From an uncultured Bacteroidota bacterium (lineage in GTDB: Bacteria > Bacteroidota > Bacteroidia > Bacteroidales > VadinHA17), in assembly GCA_903824785.1 (NCBI GenBank), contig CAIJYD010000011.1, positions 1 to 39,035 on the forward strand: a stretch of DNA of 39,035 nt. The letters are read 5' to 3'. The position numbers were made by a program, and so were the translations under genes. Below are positions 17,001 through 24,763 of the stretch, in pieces (within the stretch, counting starts at the first letter, position 1; the number at the start of each line of letters is the position of its first letter). The notes under the pieces were generated by a model. The model saw only the letters and a list, made by a program, of their open reading frames with translations, did not search any database and was not told the DNA's origin.

Positions 17001-18024
17001 TGGAGACAGTGCAGGATATTTTACTGATAATCAATTTGCTCTTAATAATGTTTTTATCGGTTATGCAGCCGGTAAGAATACCCAGAGCTATAATAATGTT
17101 TTTCTTGGAAATCTTGCAGGTAACAGAAATATTAGCGGACAGAACAATATTGCGATAGGTGATAAGGCCGGATATTTTAATGTTTCAAGTCAGAATATCT
17201 TTGTTGGGACAGAGGCCGGTTACAGCAACACTGATGGGTACTACAATATAATTATGGGTCGCTGGGCAGGTCATTCCAATACAACAGGTGCGCAACAGAT
17301 CCTGATCGGTGGAGGTGCAGGCGGTTCGCTTACCACAGGAGGAGAAAATGTTATGATTGGCAACAATTCCGGAGCAGTAAACTCTACCGGTATTGGCAAT
17401 GTCTTTTTGGGAACATCAGCAGGCTGGAGCAATACAGGATCAAATAATGTGATTATCGGATATAAGGTCGGTTATGCCGCATTTCAGAATCTGTCGAACA
17501 GGCTCATTATTGATGGGTCGCAGGTCACAACACCTCTTATCTGGGGCGAATTTGACAACAGGAGAGTTGTTATTAATGGTGTAAATACTGATAATCCTTC
17601 AAACTATACTTTTTATGTAAACGGGACCTCCGGAGGTGATTATAACTGGAACAGTCTGAGTGATCTGAGGTTAAAGAAAAATATAAATACTATCACCGGA
17701 GCTCTTAATAAAGTTATGCAGTTGAGGGGGGTGAATTTTGAATGGATGGATGCAAATTCTCCTGAACAGGGTAACAGAATTGGTTTTATTGCTCAGGAAG
17801 CTGAGGAGGTAATACCTGAAGTGGTAAATAAAGAGGGAGCCTATTATTCGATGCAATACGGACCAGTTTCTGCCTTGCTTGTTGAGGCAGTGAAGGAGCA
17901 GCAGAAAACAATTGAATCTCAGAAGGAAAAACTGGAAAACCAGGAGAAACAACTTAAAGAACAACAATCAAGAATTGAAGCTCTTGAGAGTGCTGTTTCC
18001 ACTATCCTGAATAAGGAAAAATAG
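14035..18024 (+). CDS. Giant repetitive surface fibre with C-terminal S74 intramolecular chaperone domain
   Basis: Starting at the ATG at 14035 gives 1329 residues; an in-frame TTG at 14008 is less likely. A signal-like hydrophobic segment lies at about residues 19-36 and is followed by PQGFNYQAL, a common N-terminal domain start in Bacteroidota fibre proteins. Next come four about-40-residue repeats centred on KGGFAIGGF. After those, about 45 repeats of 16-17 residues with consensus N-V-F-L-G-x-x-A-G-x-x-N-T-T-G resemble left-handed beta-roll (YadA-head-like) strands and should trimerise. The C-terminus has SDLRLKKNI (S1209), the S74 self-cleaving chaperone of phage tail fibres, then GFIAQEAEEVIPEV and a Gln/Glu/Lys-rich coiled coil. 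It is probably an adhesin or exopolymer-binding fibre. Secretion route and ligand are unknown. Confidence 0.85.
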   Translation: MKLSTLFSSNSPVPGRSGLRQVLTLILSFSCFILSSQVPQGFNYQALASDVSGNPIKNTDLQVKISILSDTLPVVTVWEELHSVVKTNVNGMFSLVVGSGTRQTASSVSLFSDINWGTAPLYIKTQVYYKSAWKNMGSAKLWTVPYAMVSGGLSGNINKLAVTGQTAALDEALFEVKNKDGQIIFAVYNEGVRVYVDNGAKGAKGGFAIGGFGNAKAQSQEYFIVNADSIRAYIYDNPLVKSSKGGFAIGGFGNAKGITNDYMLISPDSARIYVNNAPSTKGAKGGFAIGGFDPAKGTVPQKLLTVSDDSTRIYVKDAIKGAKGGFAIGGFNPAKGSVTPFTSLTSDNYFIGHGSGMKNSTGLYNSFLGYETGLNNVAGNNNVFLGFSAGLNNDASNNVFIGYQSGYSNLSGGDNVFLGTQSGYTNTTGVYNTFLGYNAGYTNNASYNSFIGYQAGKANTSGQYNSFMGYNAGLANTTGASNVFIGNQAGYTNSTGSYNVMVGFKAGYVSTLSYNTFLGYQAGTANTLGQYNAYMGYNAGLSNTTGSNNVFIGNESGHSNSTTSNNVFLGYYAGYTNTADNNLFLGTEAGRYNTTGTSNAFLGYYSGRANTTGSSNVFIGNSSGVSNTTGASNVFLGYQSGYSNQTGGDNVFLGTQSGYTNTTGIYNTFLGFNAGYANNASFNSFIGYQAGKANTSGPYNSFMGYNAGISNTTGASNVFIGNQAGNLNSTGSSNVFLGNTAGFNNTASNNVFLGFESGYANTTGTTDAFMGYRAGRSNTTGAANVFMGNVSGYGNTTGGSNVALGDQAGYTNSTGSYNVMVGYKAGYFSILSYNTFLGYQAGTANTTGQYNAYMGYNAGFSNTTGSNNVFIGNESGHTNSTTSNNVFLGYYAGYTNAADNNLFLGTEAGRYNTTGTSNAFLGYYSGRANTTGSSNVFIGNSSGVSNTTGYSNVFLGENAGYNNRTGYSNIAIGKLAGYSGTAHKYNIFVGDSAGYFTDNQFALNNVFIGYAAGKNTQSYNNVFLGNLAGNRNISGQNNIAIGDKAGYFNVSSQNIFVGTEAGYSNTDGYYNIIMGRWAGHSNTTGAQQILIGGGAGGSLTTGGENVMIGNNSGAVNSTGIGNVFLGTSAGWSNTGSNNVIIGYKVGYAAFQNLSNRLIIDGSQVTTPLIWGEFDNRRVVINGVNTDNPSNYTFYVNGTSGGDYNWNSLSDLRLKKNINTITGALNKVMQLRGVNFEWMDANSPEQGNRIGFIAQEAEEVIPEVVNKEGAYYSMQYGPVSALLVEAVKEQQKTIESQKEKLENQEKQLKEQQSRIEALESAVSTILNKEK
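14626..15050 (+). repeat. Four tandem about-40-codon repeats encoding KGGFAIGGF units
   Basis: Four copies of a unit with core G-A-K-G-G-F-A-I-G-G-F-x-x-A-K-G begin near 14638, 14762, 14880 and 14998, spaced 117-124 bases. Between cores the translation reads D-S-x-R-I-Y-V, so each unit looks like a beta-strand plus a glycine-rich turn. The DNA has diverged more than the protein, which suggests selection on the repeat sequence. Confidence 0.75.
15229..15923 (+). repeat. Segmental duplication, first copy (sub-blocks B1 and A1)
   Basis: Block B1 (15229 to about 15505) recurs at 15934 to about 16210, offset 705 bases. Block A1 (about 15493 to 15923) recurs at about 16450 to 16880, offset 957 bases. 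Both offsets are multiples of three. Long stretches differ only at scattered third positions, so the copying is recent relative to the rest of the repeat array. Confidence 0.8.
15934..16880 (+). repeat. Segmental duplication, second copy split by five extra repeats
   Basis: B2 (15934 to about 16210) and A2 (about 16450 to 16880) match B1 and A1. The second copy is longer by 252 bases (84 codons), which equals five 16-17-residue repeats. The extra DNA lies between about 16211 and 16449. Confidence 0.78.
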
Positions 18025-18069
18025 CACTGGTAGTTTTAATATGAAGGGCCGGTGAGGCCGATATGAATG

Positions 18070-19110
18070 CTATTTCCTTGGAGCTGACAGTTTAAATCCC
18101 GAAATATTCAGGTCCGGATCTCTGTTTGGATCGTAGGAGCCATTGTCTGAATAGATGATGTCACCTGATGAATTTATCCATCTGTTCTTCCAGTTGTCAG
18201 TATCTGTTTCTTTCTTTCCCGTGAATGGATTGGTATATTCATTTTGACCGGTTATAGTGAGATACATATCCTTATTTATTTCAGAGTAAGTATTTCGACG
18301 GTTTTCATTAATCGCATTGTCCATATCCTGCAACTCTTTCTGTGTGGCAGCAATAAGACCGGACCGTTGCCTCTGACCATTTATTTCTCCCGTAATCCAG
18401 CTTAAATTCCAGATGCCAGAATTCTGTATAACCTGCAAAAGAGGTTCCCATTTCAACATTTCATCTGCAGGAGTCCTTATAAGCATAGTCTCGCGGTTTT
18501 TCCACAGACCACCTCCGTTGGCACCATAATCTTCAATGACAGTAATCATCCTTTCCAGAAAAGCTTTCCCGTTTTCCTCGTAAGTGAATTCCAGAAGAAC
18601 CGCCTGATACGACATATTGGTAACCATTTTTACAGCAGGGTCAACCATTCCATTATAACGGTTGGCCAGCAATGGAAGCGGTTTACTGCTTTTAACTCTT
18701 ACATTTACAGCATTCGGATGTGCATAAGGAACTGCAACCTGAATGATAAAAGATGCCGGATCTCTTCTCCGCCTGACAAGTGTGTTATTAAATATTGCAC
18801 CTTCAGGATTTCCCCAGGCTTTACTCTGATCGATACACATAATCTCAGGAAGCCACCTGATCATTACACTACCTGCTGCATCTTTTTTTATTGCAAGATC
18901 GAACTTACATTCAACCATGTTATTTGCACCGGCAATGTTCGGATCAAGGAACCTGATGGCACCTCCTTCGACAATCCATCCCCTGGGAATAAGGAGACTG
19001 AAAGCTTTCTCCTTTGGTTCATCACGTCTGCTGAACAGAACTGCATCTTTCTGGCTGTAGGATGCCAGATTCATTAACATAAGGAAAACTGAGAATAGTA
19101 AAGGTTTCAT
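18070..19110 (-). CDS. Secreted or periplasmic protein of unknown function
   Basis: I place the start at the ATG at 19110, which gives 346 residues and a clear signal peptide (MKPLLFSVFLMLMNLASYSQ). The longer reading frame to 19158 would put 16 polar residues in front of it. The mature part contains LLIPRGWIVEGGAIR, typical of small lipid-binding or PsbP/DUF-type folds that begin with a G-W strand, and ends with a basic, Asp/Asn-rich tail including NPFTGKKETDT. I do not recognise the family. It converges with the fibre gene (45-base gap) and lies 56 bases downstream of mnmA on the same strand, so it may share the mnmA transcript. Confidence 0.8.
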   Translation of the reverse strand: MKPLLFSVFLMLMNLASYSQKDAVLFSRRDEPKEKAFSLLIPRGWIVEGGAIRFLDPNIAGANNMVECKFDLAIKKDAAGSVMIRWLPEIMCIDQSKAWGNPEGAIFNNTLVRRRRDPASFIIQVAVPYAHPNAVNVRVKSSKPLPLLANRYNGMVDPAVKMVTNMSYQAVLLEFTYEENGKAFLERMITVIEDYGANGGGLWKNRETMLIRTPADEMLKWEPLLQVIQNSGIWNLSWITGEINGQRQRSGLIAATQKELQDMDNAINENRRNTYSEINKDMYLTITGQNEYTNPFTGKKETDTDNWKNRWINSSGDIIYSDNGSYDPNRDPDLNISGFKLSAPRK

Positions 19111-19166
19111 AATATTATAATTTAGATTGTCATTTCCTCCTACTTTCAGTTTTGTCAACCGGTATC

Positions 19167-20375
19167 TTAGTCTCTTCGTCCTTCAATCACACCCGACCCG
19201 ATTACTTCATCTCCATCATACCAGGCTGCAAATTGTCCCGGAGCAATACCCCGCTGCGGGATCTCAAATATTATATAAATTCCATTTTGGGTGCAATAGA
19301 GCCTTGCTTTCTGCAATGGCTGACGGTATCTTATTCTCACCAGATAATCACGGGAATCACCGGGGCTCATCGCAAGATCTGTTCTTATCCAGTGTGTCTC
19401 GTCTTTCCTTATAAACAGTCCTTTACGGTTTAGTCCGGGATGTTCCTGTCCTTCACCGACATACACAATATTTTTTTCAACATCAATTCCAATTACAAAC
19501 AATGCCTCTTTATGTCCGCCTATATTCATACCTTTTCTCTGGCCTATTGTAAAGAAATGTGCTCCGTTATGTAATCCTATCTCTTCCCCTGAAGAAGGCT
19601 CGTATTTAAATGGTTCAGTGATAGTTGATAACAGCTCCTCAGGCATGTCGTGGTCGGGTAGTCCTTCTTTGATTTCAGGGAATATCAGTTTGTTTACGAT
19701 TTCAATAATACTTCCATTTTTCGCCTTTAGTTTCTGCTGAAGGAAAGTAGGCAAATGGACCTTTCCAACAAAACAGATCCCCTGTGAATCTTTCCGGAGG
19801 GCAGTTGGAAGTCTGAGTTTATCGGCAATCCGGCGAACTTCAGGTTTTGCGAGATTCCCAATAGGAAAAAGGGCTGTTGAGAGTTGTTCCTGACTGACCT
19901 GGCAAAGGAAATAGCTCTGGTCTTTGTTATCATCCGTTCCCGCCAGAAGCCTGTAAATAGTTTTGTCACCCGCTTTTATCTCCTCTTTTCTGCAGTAGTG
20001 ACCCGTGGCAACAAAATCGCCTCCCAGCTTCCGGGCTTCTTCAGCAAATGAATCAAATTTTATCTCCCTGTTGCATAATACATCAGGGTTGGGAGTACGA
20101 CCTTTTTCATATTCATCAAACATATAATCAACAACTCTGGTACGATAAGGACCACTCAGATCAACTTCGTGAAAAGGGATCTCAAGTTTTTTTGCCACCA
20201 TTGAAGCAAACATCAGATCATCCTCCCAGTGGCAATCACTTTGAAGTAACCCGGTAGTATCATGCCAGTTTTTCATAAACAGGCCGATAACTTCATATCC
20301 CTGCTCCAAAAGAACCCATGCCGCAACACTCGAGTCGACGCCACCCGATAAACCGATAACAACTTTTTTCTTCAC
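19167..20375 (-). CDS. mnmA: tRNA-specific 2-thiouridylase MnmA
   Basis: The 402-residue enzyme has the PP-loop ATP-binding motif SGGVDSS at 10-16, the first catalytic cysteine C101 in NPDVLCNREI and the second, C201, in GICFVGK. It carries the central and C-terminal beta-barrel domains typical of MnmA (FFTIGQRKG, RYRQPLQKARL). It adds sulfur to U34 of tRNA-Glu, -Gln and -Lys. The start is a GTG; no upstream ATG is in frame, and the N-terminus aligns with the family. At about 400 residues it is somewhat longer than the usual 360-370. It is divergent from the AddA-like gene. Confidence 0.95.
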   Translation of the reverse strand: MKKKVVIGLSGGVDSSVAAWVLLEQGYEVIGLFMKNWHDTTGLLQSDCHWEDDLMFASMVAKKLEIPFHEVDLSGPYRTRVVDYMFDEYEKGRTPNPDVLCNREIKFDSFAEEARKLGGDFVATGHYCRKEEIKAGDKTIYRLLAGTDDNKDQSYFLCQVSQEQLSTALFPIGNLAKPEVRRIADKLRLPTALRKDSQGICFVGKVHLPTFLQQKLKAKNGSIIEIVNKLIFPEIKEGLPDHDMPEELLSTITEPFKYEPSSGEEIGLHNGAHFFTIGQRKGMNIGGHKEALFVIGIDVEKNIVYVGEGQEHPGLNRKGLFIRKDETHWIRTDLAMSPGDSRDYLVRIRYRQPLQKARLYCTQNGIYIIFEIPQRGIAPGQFAAWYDGDEVIGSGVIEGRRD

Positions 20376-20379
20376 AATA

Positions 20380-20387
20380 CAAATATA
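20380..20387 (-). promoter_or_regulatory. Candidate -7 box for mnmA, implying a leaderless or near-leaderless mRNA
   Basis: The minus strand reads TATATTTG, an exact -7 consensus, and only 4 bases separate it from the GTG start. Transcription would begin at or next to the start codon. No -33 TTG is seen. Confidence 0.35.
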
Positions 20388-20550
20388 ATAAAAGTTGGCT
20401 TTATGTATTTCGGTTTGTAATACCTGCCATCATTCTCACTTTTCCTGATTAAGGAATGGGCAAGTGAACCTAGATTCATGAAGTAAATATCATTAAAAAT
20501 ATTGAAGTGTTTAAAAGCCTGATGAGTAAAAAGAGTAACTTTAACCCACT

Positions 20551-23500
20551 ATGGGAAAAGGAACACTGACAATTTACAGCGCTTCGGCAGGATCTGGTAA
20601 AACCTACACGCTTACAGGCATTTACCTGACAACTCTCTTCAAATCGAGATATAATTACAGGAAGATTCTGGCAGTAACTTTTACCAATAAGGCAACTGCA
20701 GAGATGAAGTCCAGGATTCTTGATAATCTTCATAAACTGTCAGTAGGAGAGAAGTCAGATTATTTATCGGGATTGGTTAAAACCACTAATAAACCGGAAG
20801 AGTGGATCAGAGCTGAAGCGAAAGAGATCCTAAATGCCATCCTTCACGATTTTTCCAGATTTTCTGTTTCTACCATTGATAGTTTTTTCCAGAAGATTCT
20901 GCGGGCTTTTGCAAGAGAAGCCGGCCTTAATTCAGGTTTTAATATTGAACTCGATCATAGTATAATTCTCTCGTCTGCAGTAGATACAATGATTGAATCG
21001 GCATCATCCGACAAACAGCTTCTAAACTGGCTGACTACCTATGCGATGTCAAATATTGATGATGAGAAGAGCTGGAATCTGAAAAACGGAATAATAAAAC
21101 TTTCTCAGGAGCTCTTTAAGGAGAAATTCAAGATTCTGTCTGTTGATGAGAGGTCAAATCTTGAAAATAAAAAGTTTCTCCTTGAGTATATCGAGAAGAT
21201 CCGGGCAGTATCCTCCTCTTTTGAAAAAAACTTACAGGATTTTGGAAGTAAAGCAGCTCTTCTGGTCTCTGAATATAATCTTGATAATGATATGTTCTAC
21301 CGGAAGGGTCAGGGAGTTCCGGGATTCATAAAAGGGTTGGCTTCAGGCATTGTTAAAGAACCGAATAGTTATGTCCGGGAGATAAAAGGAGCCTCTTCGC
21401 GCTGGTCAACAGGAGCCGCTGTGCCGCAACTAATGGCAGCCATCAACGGTGGCCTTGGAAAGACAATTTCAGATGCAATTGATTTCTATGATAATGTTAT
21501 TGCGGGATACAAAAGTGCCGGTGCAGTTCTTTCAAATATTTATGCACTTGGCATACTGTCAGATGTACTAAAAAAAGTTCACCTGATAACTACTACAGAA
21601 AACAGTTTTCTCCTGTCAGATGCCGGTGAGGTGCTGAACCTCATCACCCGCGAAGATCAGGTTCCTTTTATCTATGAAAAAACCGGCAGCCGTTTCGAGA
21701 ATTTTATGATAGATGAGTTTCAGGATACTTCAATAATACAATGGAATAATTTCCGGCCACTTATTGAAAACAGTATGGCGGAGGGATCAGAAAACCTTAT
21801 TGTTGGTGACGTGAAGCAATCTATTTACCGGTGGAGGAACAGCGACTGGGAGATACTTGGTTCACTCCTTGACAAACGGGTTGATAACGACAGGATAATA
21901 AGTGTGCCACTGGCAACCAACTTCAGAAGCCGATCAAATATCATCAGCTTCAATAACACTCTGTTTTCAGTAATTCCTGCACAGATTGATGAAATTCTTG
22001 CAGTGGAGACATTGCCCGGTACTTTCAGAAAACTCTATTCAGAGGCTGTTCAGTCCGACCCGGGGAAAAAAGAGGGCGGATATGTTAGGCTTGAGTTCAT
22101 TGAAGATGGAAAAGAGATCAGGTCGGTGGAGGCGGTGCTCGAAAAGCTTCCGGGTATAATTGAAGCTCTTCAGGATAAAGGGTATGGTGCCTCCGATATC
22201 GGGATTATTGTCAGGAATGGAAAAGAGGGTGCTTTGGTGCTTAAAAAAATGATTGACTATAGCAACAATTGTTCAGCTGAAAAGAAAGCCAGATATAATT
22301 TTAATGTAGTATCAAACGATTCTTTGCTGCTTTCCAACTCACCTGCAATTAACTTCATTGTTGCAGTTCTGGCTGTGGTTAACGAGCCTTCAGATATGAT
22401 CAGCAGGGCAATGATGTTAAGGTTTTTCCTGCTGGCAAAAGGAATTGAAGATGCTGATAAAGTTTCTCTTGTAAGTGACAACCTGATTGCCGGCTCAAGG
22501 GTTTATTTCCCCGTCGGATATGAAGATTTTCTGGACCGCATAAGGGAAATGCCGCTGTTTGAATCAACAGAGAGTATCATCGGGTTTTTTGGTCTTGGAG
22601 ATTTCTTATGGAATGTAGCCTACCTTAATACTTTTCAGGATTATATTGTCAGTTTTACAGGTAACAAAAATGCAGATATCCAGTCCTTTCTCGATTGGTG
22701 GAAGTCAACAGGCAGTAAAAAATCAGTCGTATTGCCAGGCAATCAGGATGCCGTCAGAATCCTTACCATACATAAGTCAAAAGGGCTGGAGTTCAGAATT
22801 GTTATCTTACCTTTCCTTTCCTGGGAGCTAGATCATATGCCCTCCAAGCAACCCACTCTTTGGGTAAAACCTGAATTGCCTCCATTTAATGATCTGGGAA
22901 TTGTTCCTGTAAAGTATGGCAAAGAGTTGGCAAAAACTATTTTCTCTGACTATTACAAAGAGGAGATGTATTCGGTTTATATTGATAACATAAACTTGTT
23001 ATACGTAGCTCTGACCAGGGCAAAAGATGCTATTTTTGGGTTTACGATTGACAATCCGAAGTCGGAAAAAACAATCTCCGGAGTATTAAAGAATGCAGTA
23101 ACTTTTAATGCCGGAGCTGCAGATCTGTCAGAATTTAAATTGAATAGTTTCTATAACATCGAAAGCAAAGTTTTCGAATTCGGAGAAATTCCTGAAAATA
23201 AACGGGAACAATCTGATAATGTCAGTATTGTTTCATCAGGATATATCGTCCGACACGAAATGGAATCACTTAAGCTGAAGCTTCATGGTGAAAATTATTT
23301 TTCATCAGAGAAGTCAGATGTCCGCAAAAAGATCAATTATGGAAAGCTGATGCATGAAGTTTTTGAAGGGATAAATGTCCCCGGCGATATTTTACCTGCT
23401 GTCAGAAAACTGGTTATTGATGGAAAATTGCCTGCAGAAGAGTCGGATGATATGGTTAGAAAGGTTAGCACACTCATTGGCAATCCTCAGGTTGCAGAGT

Positions 23501-23748
23501 GGTTTATGGCCGGAAATGAGGTTCTGAAAGAGGCCGGTATTCTCTTGCCGGAGGGAACCCTGCGCCGTCCCGACAGAGTAATATTCAAGGACGGAAAAAC
23601 CATCGTTATCGATTTTAAGTTCGGTGAGGAGCGCCGTCATTATGCTGAACAGGTTAACCAATACCGGCAGCTGCTTTCCGATATGGGCTATAAGAGCATT
23701 GATGCCTTTATCTGGTATGTCGATAAAGATAAAATTGTACCAGCCTGA
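20551..23748 (+). CDS. AddA/RecB-like UvrD-family helicase-nuclease
   Basis: This 1065-residue protein starts with the Walker A loop ASAGSGKT (about residues 11-18). It has the UvrD/Rep motifs FTNKATAEMKSR (Ia), DEFQDTS (II, near 390), GDVKQSIYRWR (III), IHKSKGLEF (V) and LLYVALTRAK (VI). The C-terminal PD-(D/E)xK nuclease has RPDRVIFKDG then VIDFKFG near 1020. With the AddB-like protein two genes downstream it should form a double-strand-break resection complex feeding RecA. The start of the radical SAM gene overlaps its stop by one base (TGATG), so the two are translationally coupled. Confidence 0.9.
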   Translation: MGKGTLTIYSASAGSGKTYTLTGIYLTTLFKSRYNYRKILAVTFTNKATAEMKSRILDNLHKLSVGEKSDYLSGLVKTTNKPEEWIRAEAKEILNAILHDFSRFSVSTIDSFFQKILRAFAREAGLNSGFNIELDHSIILSSAVDTMIESASSDKQLLNWLTTYAMSNIDDEKSWNLKNGIIKLSQELFKEKFKILSVDERSNLENKKFLLEYIEKIRAVSSSFEKNLQDFGSKAALLVSEYNLDNDMFYRKGQGVPGFIKGLASGIVKEPNSYVREIKGASSRWSTGAAVPQLMAAINGGLGKTISDAIDFYDNVIAGYKSAGAVLSNIYALGILSDVLKKVHLITTTENSFLLSDAGEVLNLITREDQVPFIYEKTGSRFENFMIDEFQDTSIIQWNNFRPLIENSMAEGSENLIVGDVKQSIYRWRNSDWEILGSLLDKRVDNDRIISVPLATNFRSRSNIISFNNTLFSVIPAQIDEILAVETLPGTFRKLYSEAVQSDPGKKEGGYVRLEFIEDGKEIRSVEAVLEKLPGIIEALQDKGYGASDIGIIVRNGKEGALVLKKMIDYSNNCSAEKKARYNFNVVSNDSLLLSNSPAINFIVAVLAVVNEPSDMISRAMMLRFFLLAKGIEDADKVSLVSDNLIAGSRVYFPVGYEDFLDRIREMPLFESTESIIGFFGLGDFLWNVAYLNTFQDYIVSFTGNKNADIQSFLDWWKSTGSKKSVVLPGNQDAVRILTIHKSKGLEFRIVILPFLSWELDHMPSKQPTLWVKPELPPFNDLGIVPVKYGKELAKTIFSDYYKEEMYSVYIDNINLLYVALTRAKDAIFGFTIDNPKSEKTISGVLKNAVTFNAGAADLSEFKLNSFYNIESKVFEFGEIPENKREQSDNVSIVSSGYIVRHEMESLKLKLHGENYFSSEKSDVRKKINYGKLMHEVFEGINVPGDILPAVRKLVIDGKLPAEESDDMVRKVSTLIGNPQVAEWFMAGNEVLKEAGILLPEGTLRRPDRVIFKDGKTIVIDFKFGEERRHYAEQVNQYRQLLSDMGYKSIDAFIWYVDKDKIVPA

Positions 23749-24719
23749 TGGCAGATGTAAAAAATAACGACAGAGTATTTACCTGGGGCCACGAACGCAG
23801 GTTTAATGCCTATTCCAATTATTTCAGGAGTAAATATGGTGCAAGAGTGCAGAAGGTTTCAATAGATGCCGGATTCACCTGCCCAAACCGTGATGGTACA
23901 AAAGGAACCGGGGGGTGTACCTATTGCAACAATGATGCATTCAACCCTTCATATTGCATGCCATCAAAAACGGTCAGCCGGCAGATTGAAGAGGGTATCG
24001 AATTTCACAAATGGAGATACAGTGAAGCTGTTTCATACCTTGCCTATTTTCAGGCATACTCAAATACCTGGGCATCACCTGCTATACTGAAAAACCTCTA
24101 TGAAGAAGCTTTAAGCTATCCCGGTGTTATTGGCCTGGTTATAGGTACTCGACCCGATTGTATTGATGATGAAAAACTTGCATACATCAGGGAGCTCTCC
24201 CAACAATACTATATTGCTGTTGAATATGGCATTGAGTCGTGTAATAATAATACCCTGCGAAGGATCAACAGGGGTCATTCATTTGAAGATGCAGCTGATG
24301 CAGTAAGAAAAACCGCCTCACTGGGAATAAATACAGGGGCACATTTTATTTTCGGATTGCCGGGTGAGAGCAGAAAAGAGATGCTGGATCAGGTTTCAGT
24401 AATATCGGCTCTGCCACTGACAACAGTGAAATTCCATCAGCTTCAGATTTTTAAAGGAACAATAATGGAAGCAGAGTTTCAGAGCAGGCCCGACGATTTT
24501 GAACTGTTTTCATGGGAGGAGTATCTCGAATTTTTTATAACCTTTCTTGAAAGGCTGAATCCGGCTTTTGTTGTTGAACGATTTACCGGGGAAGCTCCTC
24601 CACGCTTCTTATCAGTAGGGGGGTGGGGTAAAAAACGTGCCGATCAGATCATCAGTATAATTGAAAAACGGCTCGAAGAGCTTGATACCTGGCAGGGACG
24701 ATGCTATGAAGGCATTTAG
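23748..24719 (+). CDS. TIGR01212-type radical SAM protein (YhcC-like)
   Basis: The 323-residue protein carries the cysteine motif C45-x11-C57-x2-C60 (TCPNRDGT...GGCTYC), the spaced cluster-binding pattern of the YhcC/TIGR01212 family. Further typical segments are QAYSNTWA, IGTRPDCI, EYGIESCNN and HFIFGLPGE. Family members bind a 4Fe-4S cluster and S-adenosylmethionine. Their substrate is poorly defined, with tRNA or sulfur-related roles suggested. It is sandwiched between the two halves of an AddAB-like nuclease and translationally coupled to the first, which is unexpected for a metabolic enzyme. Confidence 0.9.
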   Translation: MADVKNNDRVFTWGHERRFNAYSNYFRSKYGARVQKVSIDAGFTCPNRDGTKGTGGCTYCNNDAFNPSYCMPSKTVSRQIEEGIEFHKWRYSEAVSYLAYFQAYSNTWASPAILKNLYEEALSYPGVIGLVIGTRPDCIDDEKLAYIRELSQQYYIAVEYGIESCNNNTLRRINRGHSFEDAADAVRKTASLGINTGAHFIFGLPGESRKEMLDQVSVISALPLTTVKFHQLQIFKGTIMEAEFQSRPDDFELFSWEEYLEFFITFLERLNPAFVVERFTGEAPPRFLSVGGWGKKRADQIISIIEKRLEELDTWQGRCYEGI

Positions 24720-24763
24720 CCTTACACAAGAATAACATTACAATAAGATAACAGAAGACCACG

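Larger units (their letters stand above)
15073..17500 (+). repeat. About 45 repeats of 16-17 codons (NVFLGxxAGxxNTTG)
   Basis: The fibre shaft is made of 48-51-base in-frame repeats. Key residues per unit are Asn-x-Phe-(Leu/Ile)-Gly, then Ala/Ser-Gly, then Asn-Thr-Thr-Gly. The units in the middle are very similar in DNA. Those at the 3' end (from about 16960) are more diverged. Confidence 0.85.

Noticed and set aside
18025-18069. GGCC-GGTGA-GGCC hairpin after the fibre gene
   Set aside because: The stem is only four bases and no T-run follows, so it does not qualify as an intrinsic terminator.
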